Shown here piece after piece: positions 55,971-64,000 of a stretch of 64,000 nucleotides of DNA (its first letter is position 1; each line of letters begins with the position of its first letter). The stretch spans positions 992,001-1,056,000 of the forward strand of contig JAESUZ010001294.1 of NCBI GenBank assembly GCA_017311185.1. The letters run 5' to 3'. The position numbers and the translations under genes are program-made. This stretch comes from Proteles cristata cristata (taxonomy: Eukaryota; Chordata; Mammalia; Carnivora; Hyaenidae). A model generated the notes under the pieces. The model was not told the origin of the DNA and did no database searches. It worked only from the letters and a program-made list of their open reading frames with translations.

Positions 55971-57251
55971 TTTAAATCAGAATGAAAACAATAAAATTAT
56001 TTCATTTAGAAAAGCAATGAAAACATACAGAATTTTGGCTATAGTTTGCCAGGTACCATTGGCCTTCAATAGGAACTCTTTCTTCTCCTAAAGAGTTAAA
56101 GATATATATTTAAAAAATCTGGCAACTAAAAGCATAAGTATACTTCAAAACTTAAAGCCAATTCCCATCAATATACCAAAAACAGACCAGCCTGTTTCCC
56201 CTACTTGTCTGTTTCTTACATCTACTAATGAAAAGTCTTTGTTTCAGACTTTGAGTAGCATATTTGTGAATTAGCCCTCACAGTTTCCCAAAGGTAAAGT
56301 TAACCTTCTCTCCCACCTTTAACTCTTGATGATATATCCTTGACTCTCTCATAAAATCCCCAATCCAGATGCAATGATTATGAAAGTGCAGACTCTAATG
56401 AAAATAATTTCATTAGTGTCAGGGAAAGAGAAAGCTTACCCAATTAAAAGGACTAAGGTTTGGTATTAGAAACAGAAGCCATGAACATGATCAATAACAT
56501 GGACAAATGGACACAGAGGATGGTCTTTAAGTCTACTAAGAATCTCTGTGAAATATGTCCGCCTCATACCTCATTCAGGGATGGGGGGAGTCACTGAAAA
56601 CATTTGACCAAAACCAGAAAACCCCACAAAAGCTGCACCCAGCTCTGTCAGTGATCCGCTAGCATTTACAGACCCCAGACACGGCTCGCAAAAACCACTC
56701 CGCCTAATCTTCCCACAGGTGTTTCTGCTCCCATAGATGGCCATTGCACTATCGGGGGCCCTCTGCTCTCTGGTGTTGAGGATTATGGGTGTTTTAGTTA
56801 CAAGACACGAAGCAGACCTGTGATTTCAGGAAATATTAAAGACCTGTTTGCTTGCAGAGAAATGACAGAAACTTTCATCTCCGTTAACCAGCAAATAGTC
56901 CCTTTCTCTAATGGCCTATTAGGAGAGCACAGGGAGGAACAGGCCCTCTGAACACTGTGTCCCCACTGCCCGGGGACTGCAAGAAGGCCCATATGGTTCC
57001 CGTACCTTGTGATCACTGAAGTGGTTTCCAGGGACCTCCCATTATCAGAAAACGGTCCCCAGCAGCTTTTTGTCACATGTTAGATAATTATGGTGAGTAT
57101 GTGTGTGTGTTTGAAGCCACATAAAAGAGACTTCATTTGGGTCCCTACCTACAACTTGAATTCTCTCTAGCTGAACTTCACGATCCAAATCTCTCTTCAC
57201 CATGCCTCGTTATTTTATAATAGGTTTCTAAAAGTGCTGTTAACTTTGATG
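55971..57251. other. Unannotated sequence
   Basis: About 1.3 kb, no recognised repeat. A 92-aa minus frame 56798-57076 has no domain. Confidence 0.4.
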
Positions 57252-57259
57252 TTGTTACT

Positions 57260-57263
57260 GTTT

Positions 57264-57298
<35 letters not shown>
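57260..57298. repeat. (TG)n microsatellite
   Basis: 'ttttatatatgtgtgtgtgt' then an unbroken (gt)n run to 57298; about 16 gt units. Confidence 0.95.
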
Positions 57299-57300
<2 letters not shown>

Positions 57301-57451
57301 TTTGTGTAGACAATGTATCAAATCATGTTCTCCACCAAATGTTGCATCTTTCTACTTAATAAAAACATCTCTATAGATACTATATATGTGTGTTCAATTA
57401 TAAAAATATGAGAATGGTGGGTAAAACTTTTAACATTTTATATCCCATCTT

Positions 57452-57629
57452 TTAAAAAAAAAAGTCTATTTATTTTTGAGGAGTGGGGGAGAGGCACAGA
57501 GAGAGGGAGACAGAGAATCCCAAGCAGGCTCTGCAGTTAATGCAGAGCCCGATATGGGCCTCGAACTCATGAACCTGAGCTGAAACCAAGAATTGGATGC
57601 CTAACCGACTAAGTCACCCAGGCGCCCGT
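57452..57629 (-). mobile_element. CAN-SINE, older variant, exact 17-bp duplication
   Basis: The minus-strand head ends at 57629 ('gggcgcctgggtgacttagt'), 'aatcccaagcaggctctgca' body (short variant), A10 tail. Target-site duplication attttatatcccatctt exact at 57435-57451 and 57630-57646. Confidence 0.96.
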
Positions 57630-57646
57630 ATTTTATATCCCATCTT

Positions 57647-58079
57647 AAAGAAGGCTTAAATGAATATGCATAATAACACAAAATGACATGAATTAAACTA
57701 CATCGATGAAGACACAACAAAGCCTGCGTGGAGTTAACATATGACACACATTGTTGTCCCTTCTTGCGTACTCGCTACGGGAATCTTCTGAGCTTTCTGC
57801 TGTGACCAGTGATGTGGCTCGGGGTTCACAGGACCAGGGGAGCAGAGGACCAGGGGAAGCTGCTTGCTCGACTCCGCTAAACCCGAGGGAAACTTCTCCC
57901 TTGAGTCTTCATTAAGGAGCTGCTGTGGAATGCAATGAGCAACATCTTCAAGGATGTAGCACAAAGGCAGCCAGCAGGATCCCAGGGCTGACTGTTAACA
58001 ACAGCCCTCAAAGCAGGCTGAGAGCATCAGCCCCCCTCCTTAGGGACCAGAACCGTTTGATCTGGGCACGCAGTTCTGC
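57647..58079. other. Unannotated sequence leading into the CpG-rich block
   Basis: AT-rich left, GC rising to the right. A direct repeat 'caggaccaggggagcagagg' / 'gaccaggggaag' lies at 57831-57857. No gene seen. Confidence 0.4.
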
Positions 58080-58830
58080 TGCGTCTCGGCCCCTGCGGAC
58101 GGATGCATCTGGCAGCGAGCAGGCTGACCGTTGGTAACTGGTTTTGAAACGCTGCAGAACGTCTTCCAATGAAGACGTTCTGGGGAGTGGGAAACGCAAG
58201 GAGAGGAGTCGGTGCGGTGCAGCGGATGATGAGGGCACTTTTGGGGGATGCGGCCAGCCGGACGTTCAACGGGAGACGCGGGGTGGGAGGCTGGGGCGGA
58301 GATGCGGGCTGGTCACGAAGGCCACAAGCACCAGCAGGAAGGGCCGGGCAAAACAACGGGAGAAGAGCCAACCCGGCTAAGGGGGTGACAATATACGGGG
58401 CTGAGGGCGCACAGATGAGAGGCTGCTCGAGAAGAAAAGGAAGCAGCGGCTTCTCTTCCTTTTTCCACGCAGAGCGAGGCTCCCAATGTGGCCTCCACAC
58501 TCCGAACGGCGCCCCCGTACCTTTCAAGTGTCTCTTTCTATCCGCCCGGGCTTTTATCCTCTGCGTACAGGCGCGGCCTTCAGTGTGGGGGAAATGAATT
58601 CAAGACCCGGGCCTGCAGGGCAGCACATCCGCTTCCTCCACCTCGGGGCTCCTCCGGGCCACTCCGAACCGCCGTTTTCCACACATGTGCTCACAGCTTC
58701 ACCATCTGTTCTTCAAGTCCACGTGAGACACAGGAATGAGGTCATGTTTGACAGGGGCCAGGCGCATCCCACGCTCAGGCTGGTGCCGAGCGGGTCTGAA
58801 GCCGCTTCTCCATGCCGTGATGTCACGGCT
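58080..58830. promoter_or_regulatory. CpG-island-like segment
   Basis: By hand count 58081-58680 holds about 47 CpG dinucleotides in 600 bp, about one per 13 bp, while most of the window has one or none per 60 bp. GC is clearly above background and no SINE or LINE lies inside. Unmethylated CpG islands mark promoters or other regulatory DNA in mammals. Which gene it serves, if any, cannot be seen. Frames of 142, 166 and 177 aa on both strands here are what CpG-rich, stop-poor DNA gives and show no domain. It could also be a decaying or orphan island. Confidence 0.6.
58155..58182. repeat. Perfect inverted repeat, 12-bp arms, 4-nt loop
   Basis: Arms cagaacgtcttc (58155-58166) and gaagacgttctg (58171-58182) around caat. 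Each arm contains an ACGT core (gacgtt/aacgtc). It lies at the left part of the CpG-rich segment. Confidence 0.95.
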
Positions 58831-59479
58831 CTGGGTTTTGCCATGTTCCTTTGTAAACCACGATCTGGACTACAAATGATTCGTGTGTTAACCTTGGGGG
58901 GCCGGGGGGGTGGGAAGAAAGTGCATTCGTGTTCTCACAGGCTGAGGGTGGTATATGCGGACGAGAGTGGGCAGGACCAAGTTCCCCAGAAACCTGAGTT
59001 GAGATACTGCTGGAAGTGAGGGGCTCTACTCCTACCCCAGACGGGGGGATGCCACTGGGAGTTCACTCGAGCTCATCGTGAAGAAAAGAAGGATCAGGGA
59101 AGCTGCTAAAGGTTTTCATTAGGACCAAGACCATCCTAAAGAAAAGAAGAATGTGATGCCTGGGGGACTGATCAGGCAGTTGGTGCTTTCTAGAATGACT
59201 GCTCAGTGGCAGGTTTGGCAGCACCGTACCACAAGTTCTCTTCTAGAGGTGCCAGAGGAGAAGAGCGCTGGGTCCTAGGTACCGCCTTGGACTGGGGGCT
59301 GCCCTGAAGACAAGCAGGGCCTTCTGGAACAACTGCCAGGCTGAGACACTGGAAGCTGTTTGAGAGGAGCCAAGAGCAGCTGAGTATGAGGAACAGACAG
59401 GAGGCGGGGCAAGAGCTGTATGAGCCACCAGCTGTGGAATAGCCGTGACATGTCCAGCACATGCATGTATTACCTGACG
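58831..59479. other. Unannotated sequence right of the CpG-rich block
   Basis: A G-rich run 'ggggggccggggggg' lies at 58897-58911. Overlapping minus frames at 59190-59498 have no domain. No repeat recognised. Confidence 0.4.
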
Positions 59480-59648
59480 TGGTCATCATAAACACCACGA
59501 TATGATCCCCATCTTATAGATGAGGAAACTGAGGATCTAGATGATTAAGAAACTTGCCCAAAGTCACAATTACTAAATGGTTGAGTGGGGATCTGAACCT
59601 GGAACCGCTACTTGACCCTTTCTTTATGCTTATTCTCTAACCCCTTGT
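59480..59648 (-). mobile_element. MIR SINE fossil, well kept
   Basis: 'gatccccatcttatagatga', 'ggaaactgaggatctagatg', 'aagaaacttgcccaaagtca' and 'ggatctgaacctggaaccg' are the MIR core in antisense with few changes. Confidence 0.9.
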
Positions 59649-59654
59649 TATTCA

Positions 59655-59800
59655 GGACTGGCACAGACCAGTGTCAGCAGGGAGCTTATGAGAAATGCAG
59701 ACTCTCCGGTCCCATGCCAGACCTCTCGAATCAGGGTATATGTTTCAGTAAGATGCTCAGGTGATCTGCATGCTCCCAAGTCTGAGCAGTGTGACCTTAA
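59655..59800 (-). mobile_element. MER5A-like hAT DNA transposon fossil
   Basis: 'agggagcttatgagaaatgc', 'cccatgccagacctctcgaa' and 'aagatgctcaggtgatctgc' follow the MER5A order (ggaacttgttagaaatgcaaat, ccccagacctactgaatca, ccaggtgattctgatgc). Direction relative to the consensus assumed. Confidence 0.75.
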
Positions 59801-59864
59801 CACACGGCCATGGTCTGGTTAGTCCACTGTCACGGAAGTAGTAACACAATGTGAAATAATCAGA

Positions 59865-60335
59865 GGTCAGTTTAGAAGATGGCAAATTGGGACAGCGTCT
59901 TTGGGGAGTAATTTGGCAGTAACTATTGAGAACGTATTTATTTTTAATGTTTATTTATTTTTGAGAGAGAGAGATGGACAGACAGAATCTGAGCAGGGGA
60001 GGGGCAGAGAGACAGGGAGACACAGAACCCGAAACGGGCTCCAGGCCCTATGCTGTCAGCACAGAGCCGAATGCGGGGCTCAAACTCACAAACAGCGAGA
60101 TCATGACCTGAGCCAAAGTCTGACGCTCAACTGACTGAGCCACCCAGGCGGTCCAGGCAAGTATCTATTGAAATTTAAAATGCGCATTCCCTTTAACCTA
60201 GAAATGCAACTTCAAGGAATTTATTCTACTTGTAAACCCACACATATGTGCCGAGATAAACAAAGATCACAACTGTGTGGAATGGCAAACCTAAATGTGT
60301 ATCAACAGGTGCATCAGGGAGGCTCCCAAGAGGGA
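59865..60335 (+). mobile_element. Ancient LINE-1 fragment, split by a SINE
   Basis: 'gatggcaaattgggacagcg', 'gagtaatttggcagtaacta' then, after the SINE, 'ttaacctagaaatgcaactt' and 'gtgtatcaacaggtgcatca' match the decayed ORF2 end (acccagcaattccactt, aatgtccatcaacagg). Confidence 0.65.
59931..60155 (-). mobile_element. CAN-SINE inside old LINE-1
   Basis: The minus-strand head ends at about 60155 ('gaccgcctgggtggctcagt'). Body and AAATAAATAAACATTAAAAA tail standard. Flanks ggcagtaactattga (59915-59929) and ggcaagtatctattga (60156-60171) are an eroded duplication. Confidence 0.94.
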
Positions 60336-60433
60336 AAAAAATGGCATGTGCAAATTCTGACAATCTGGGGAGGGCTTGATAAAGGGACTATTAGCAAAGC
60401 TGTGCGTAAAGCAAAACAGGAAAGCCTAGTGTG

Positions 60434-60597
60434 ATGGTTCTCAAACTTAAGGGTGCCTCAGAAGCACCTGGGGATCTTGTCCAGATGCTGGAGCTCATCC
60501 ACAGAGTGTCTCGATCAGTAGGTCTGGGGGGCCTAGAAACCTGCATTTCTAAGGTCCCAGGCCCAGCAACCATACTCTGGGAATCACTTTCACAGGG
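60434..60597 (+). mobile_element. MER5A hAT DNA transposon fossil
   Basis: 'ggttctcaaacttaagggtg', 'cctcagaagcacctggggat', 'gatcagtaggtctggggggc', 'ctagaaacctgcatttctaa' and 'gggaatcactttca' match MER5A nearly end to end. It lies inside the 226-aa minus frame 60391-61071, which argues against that frame as a gene. Confidence 0.9.
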
Positions 60598-60809
60598 AAG
60601 TAACCTAGGCCTAGTAAGAGTGAAGGAGAAGCCCACAGACCCAACGGGACAAGGGAAGAGAGAGAGGCTGCTGAATTCCAGAAAGAGATGGTCATGTAGA
60701 GAAAGCACCCAAGATGACCTTGTATGGAGCAAGGCAAGGGGATAAATAGCCAAGCTCACCCTCCTCCCGCCTTTCTGTCTCATGTTGGGCTTCTCGCGGC
60801 TGAACTCAC
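60598..60809. other. Unannotated sequence
   Basis: Nothing recognised. Confidence 0.35.
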
Positions 60810-60867
60810 CAGGATCCCAGAAGGAAGGGAGGCCCGATGAAGTGTTATGCATTTCATCCAGGGCCAT
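60810..60867 (-). CDS. Candidate 58-bp exon, minus strand (weak)
   Basis: On the minus strand a 24-nt pyrimidine-rich run (60874-60897) and CTGCAG acceptor (60868-60873) precede the segment, and the donor GTGAGTTC (60802-60809) follows it, close to consensus at both ends. One frame is open and reads MALDEMHNTSSGLPSFWDP. I do not recognise the peptide. The length is not a multiple of three and no partner exon was identified, so chance is a real alternative; such paired sites arise often in mammalian introns. The 226-aa open frame around it includes a MER5A copy downstream. Confidence 0.22.
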
Positions 60868-62569
60868 CTGCAGGCGGACAGAGGACGGAAAGGGTGGCCG
60901 GTGGGTCTGGAGGCGCAAGAGGGAGATATCTGGCATGAGAGCAGACTGATTGCATGAAGCCGTGCAGAACTCTACAGTCATGAGCAGGAACAAAGCATCA
61001 AAGGCTGAACGATGAACACCACGATGCTGCCATTTATGTCTGAATGATGCAGAATATCCCTGCCAGGGCACAAGAGGCGATGGACAGTGGGTGCCTCGGC
61101 CTCTGGGGCCCTGGGATTCCGGGAGTGGGCAACACCATGGAGGAGGTCAGAGGGCCAGTTGTGGGTCTAACCACAGAACCCCGTGGGGAGGAGCTGTCGG
61201 CATCAAGAGCCTGTCCAGCAAGTTCCAGCACCAGCGGGACCCAGGAGGGGGTCACAGGCCACCTCTGCATGCCCTCATGTGAACCGTACTGAGGGACCTC
61301 ATTGGGGTGGGTCTCAGCCTAGACGTACATTCAAACTACCAGGAAAGCTTTGAAAACTACCGCACACGCCCTGCGGTGGAAGTCCCAATTGAACTGGCCT
61401 GTGGTAAGGCCAAGCTGCTAAGTCGGAACGTCCCAGATGATTATGCCCTGTGCCGAGTGGTCACTTTCTGCTGACAGCCTTCACCTGGTGGCAGCCTGCG
61501 TGACTCTGTGCATTGTATGGTATCCATAGAGGCTTTACTCGCCCCATTCGAGTCACTCCAGGATTCACTGTCCTTTACTTCTAATATTCCCACAAAATAG
61601 AGGGCAGGGTCCTTGACATCCCATCTCCTGCCCCCCAGGAGCACAGGCAATGGGGAGGGACTGCTGCCTACCTCTCTTCTCTGTGTAAGGGTTGGGGGCA
61701 CAGTGGTGAAATCACCTTTGTTATGGTGGGATGAGGCACCAGTGCGGAGGCTTCACTATAATTACAACGAATAGTAATTGACCAACAAATCACTGTGGAT
61801 CTGAAGCAACCTCTGAGTAATCCAGAGTCCCCGCTGGGGTCTGGCCTGGAGGCAAGCCTGTGGCTCTGAAAATAATACTGCATGAAGCGAAAACGGGTTA
61901 ATATTCACAAAGCTGAATCCGGTCAATAAAAATTGTGAAAAACTTTAGAAAGCCAAAAAACCTCCCTAAAAACGCACTGTTTAAAACAGCCCTCACTGGG
62001 GAAAGCATCTGTAACCAGCTGGCCTGCACAACCCGGGTACATAAAACAACTCCCGCTGCCGCCTCCACTGTTTCAGAGGTTATGCTTCTTCCCCACGCTG
62101 TTTTTCTAAATTTAGAATGTGAAGTTTACCACTCACACAGTTACAGTTAGGATGACATGTGTTTTATGAGAATAACATACAGTCAACCTCCTGCAAAATC
62201 AGTCTTTCTTAAAATCAAGATTCCCGTTTCCAAGCGGGTCAGCAAACGGAACTTCCAAAGATGCACTGAGAGAGGGTTGCTTCTGGAACATTCATCTTGG
62301 GATGAAGGAAAATACCTCAGGGAGACCATCCTAGCTTGTCGGGGGGTGGAACTCTGCCTGTGAGGGTAGCCAAGCCTCTGTCTGCTTAAGAAAAGGAAAG
62401 AAACCTTCAAGTGGGGAGGTTCTAAACAGGAACTTTGAGTGAGAGCAGAAGTTAGGGCTTACGAGAATAAGCCGAGTGGTGCTGGAAAAGATCCGCTCAG
62501 ACAAATCTTTCACAGACACTCAGGATAATTACTCTTGAATGGATTAACTCCCACCAGTGGTGATGATGA
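60868..62569. other. Unannotated sequence, moderately GC-rich
   Basis: About 1.7 kb without recognised repeats. GC-rich opposing frames at 61034-61292 are mutual shadows. Acceptor- and donor-like words occur but no convincing gene model emerges. Confidence 0.4.
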
Positions 62570-62800
62570 TAATCAGTGACAAACAGCAGTAGTTTTGAAT
62601 GCCTAATCGTGCAGGCGGAGCACTTTACCATAGGAAGTCTAATGCGTGAAATCTTTACAACAGTCCTGTAACACGGATACGACTATCATCTCTCTGTTAC
62701 AGAGAAGTCACACCAGGAACACGGAGACAGTGGCTAAGCTGGGATTCAAACCCACTGTGTTTGAGTTCAGAGCCCAGGCTCCAAACTACCGCACGAGTGG
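62570..62800 (-). mobile_element. MIR SINE fossil
   Basis: 'tgaaatctttacaacagtcc', 'gctaagctgggattcaaacc' and 'gagttcagagcccaggctcc' are antisense MIR from 3' part to 5' core. Confidence 0.82.
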
Positions 62801-62834
62801 CTTCTTGTAGCCAATGCTACGGAGAGCTACGGAT

Positions 62835-63015
62835 TATCTGACTTAAATCCTCACGATAACACCGCAAGGGAGGTTTTATTGCCCTTATTTTGTAGATGAG
62901 GACAATGAGAAGTAAATGGTTTAGAGGACTTGCCGAAGGTGACATACATAGATGTGTGGCTAAGCCTGCGTTTTAAGCCAAGGCACGTCTTCTGACCATT
63001 AGACCAAACTTCTCC
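62835..63015 (-). mobile_element. MIR SINE fossil, second of a pair
   Basis: 'aatcctcacgataacaccgc', 'cccttattttgtagatgagg', 'ggacttgccgaaggtgacat' and 'gtcttctgaccattagacca' match antisense MIR. Same orientation as the neighbour 35 bp to the left. Confidence 0.82.
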
Positions 63016-63650
63016 CTTCAGGTTGCAAAAGGCGAATATCTGACTGAGGTCAGACGCAGGTGGGGCAAGGTCAAAGTGGGGAAGGGAGAGTGGTGGGCGG
63101 GGAGGCCTCAGAGGAGCACATTGTGCACTTGAGCCTTGGGCCCGGTGGGGTGAGCGAGAGGGCCACTCAAGAGAGGAGAGTGCTACATACTGCTGCTCTC
63201 GGGTGGTGAAACAAAGGATTAAGCACATTTAGCGTCTCCGAGCGGTCAGGACATCCTGGGAACTCTGTCCCCCACCGCTTCCTCCAGGGATCTGGTTTCT
63301 GGATACTTCTACCTGCTTGTCCTAGTGTTTAGTTCTGAACCTCACCATGCAGCCAGCCAGTATGCTCATGATCAGGGGCAGGCGGCATGGGGGTAGGGGG
63401 CTGGGATAAGCCATAGGGAAGTGGCCAGAGACGGACGCAGAGGGGGGAGGGCAACAAAGTCTGGGGCTCACAGCACGGGAAGGCAAGGGACTGCTCTGGA
63501 TGTTAAGGTCCAAGGGCTTATCCCCAAACCAGCAAGTTCTTTCTGGTTTTACCCATAATGTGGTCTTCACTTAGCCGAAAAAAGCTCCAAAATAAATAAT
63601 AAAATAAAATAAACAGCCTGATAACTTTAAATACGGAAACTTATGAACTG
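63016..63650. other. Unannotated sequence
   Basis: Only a short AAAATAAAATAAA run at 63592-63612. Frames of 82-125 aa on the minus strand show no domain. Confidence 0.4.
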
Positions 63651-63654
63651 TATA

Positions 63655-63855
63655 AACAGTTTGAAGTCCCGACTCAGCCACTTATTAGCTTTGTGACCTT
63701 GAGCAAGTGACTGAATCTCTGTGACTTGGTTTCCTCATCTATGAAATGGGCGTAATGCTAGTCCCTCCCTAATAAGGTTACTGTGAAAACTGAATGAGTC
63801 AGCACATATAACATAGACTTAGACTAGCACCTGGCCCTCTGCCATGTGAATATTA
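63655..63855 (+). mobile_element. MIR SINE, near full length
   Basis: 'agtcccgactcagccactta', 'ttagctttgtgaccttgagc', 'aagtgactgaatctctgtga', 'tttcctcatctatgaaatgg', 'aaggttactgtgaaaactga' and 'actagcacctggccctctgc': clear MIR from core to 3' end. Confidence 0.93.
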
Positions 63856-64000
63856 GCACCCGCTGCTGCTTTCCAGCTGTGGTCATTGAGTTTTAAAACA
63901 TCTTTACACCGAGATTACTGGCATGCAGCATTCACGAGGCTCTAAGTAGTCAACTTCTAGGAAAGAAATCCACTTGTTCAGGTTTACTGCTGACTCTGGG
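63856..64000. other. Unannotated right edge
   Basis: Nothing recognised in the last 145 bp. Confidence 0.35.

Noticed and set aside
58027..59019. 142-, 166- and 177-aa frames on both strands
   Set aside because: GC- and CpG-rich DNA has few stops, the frames overlap each other on opposite strands, and none has a domain.
60391..61071. 226-aa minus-strand frame
   Set aside because: Contains a MER5A fossil and no domain. Only the 58-bp splice-flanked part was kept as a weak candidate exon.
1..64000. CRISPR arrays, operons, phage or plasmid modules
   Set aside because: The repeated units are SINEs on both strands at irregular spacing; the sequence is mammalian and shows no prokaryotic gene organisation.

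Overview
The window is vertebrate nuclear DNA from a carnivore, most likely a felid or close feliform. The diagnostic signal is about 30 copies, on both strands, of a roughly 200-bp tRNA-derived SINE. Its head reads like ggcgcctgggtggctcagt, it has Pol III box A and box B motifs, a (CT)n body and an AATAAA/A-rich tail. This is the CAN-SINE class in its feliform form. LINE-1 3' ends of carnivore type (gagcactgggtgttatatg), mammalian MIR and L2 fossils and a MER5A copy agree. There are no bacterial genes, operons, ribosome-binding sites or CRISPR arrays.

No protein-coding gene can be supported. Open frames reach only 229 aa. The longest are explained by SINE antisense sequence (20.6-21.3 kb), an AAAG microsatellite (39.2-39.6 kb), a CpG-rich block (58.0-59.0 kb) or a MER5A-containing stretch (60.4-61.1 kb). 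The window is best read as intergenic or deep intronic DNA. The only gene-like signals are a CpG-island-like segment at about 58.08-58.83 kb and a weakly supported 58-bp candidate exon on the minus strand at 60,810-60,867.

Layout: 0-1.3 kb, two LINE-1 3' ends with a SINE inside the older one. 1.3-7.4 kb, mostly unique with MIR/L2 relics. 7.4-8.6 kb, nested L2, MLT1-like LTR and ERV1-like solo LTR. 9-13.8 kb, L2/MIR relics, two SINEs and a LINE-1 that splits a MIR. 14.5-15.8 kb, a SINE and two LINE-1 3' ends placed head to head. 18.3-25.1 kb, LINE-1 fossils and six SINEs. 26-38 kb, dense SINEs, L2 on both strands and a hAT fossil inside L2. 39.3-39.6 kb, a long polypurine microsatellite. 40-46 kb, sparse repeats and a SINE pair. 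46.7-50.6 kb, old LINE-1 fragments broken by a hAT element, a solo LTR and a SINE. 51-57.6 kb, MIRs and SINEs, including the youngest-looking SINE at 54.2 kb. 58-64 kb, the CpG-rich segment, MER5A copies, a SINE in old LINE-1 and three MIRs.

The retroelements work in trans. SINEs carry their own Pol III promoters but depend on LINE-1 reverse transcriptase, and target-site duplications consistent with LINE-1-style insertion flank many of them. All LINE, LTR and DNA elements here are truncated or decayed. Family names come from recognising consensus motifs by eye and were not checked against a library, and element edges are good to roughly 5-30 bp. I did not find a new biological system.
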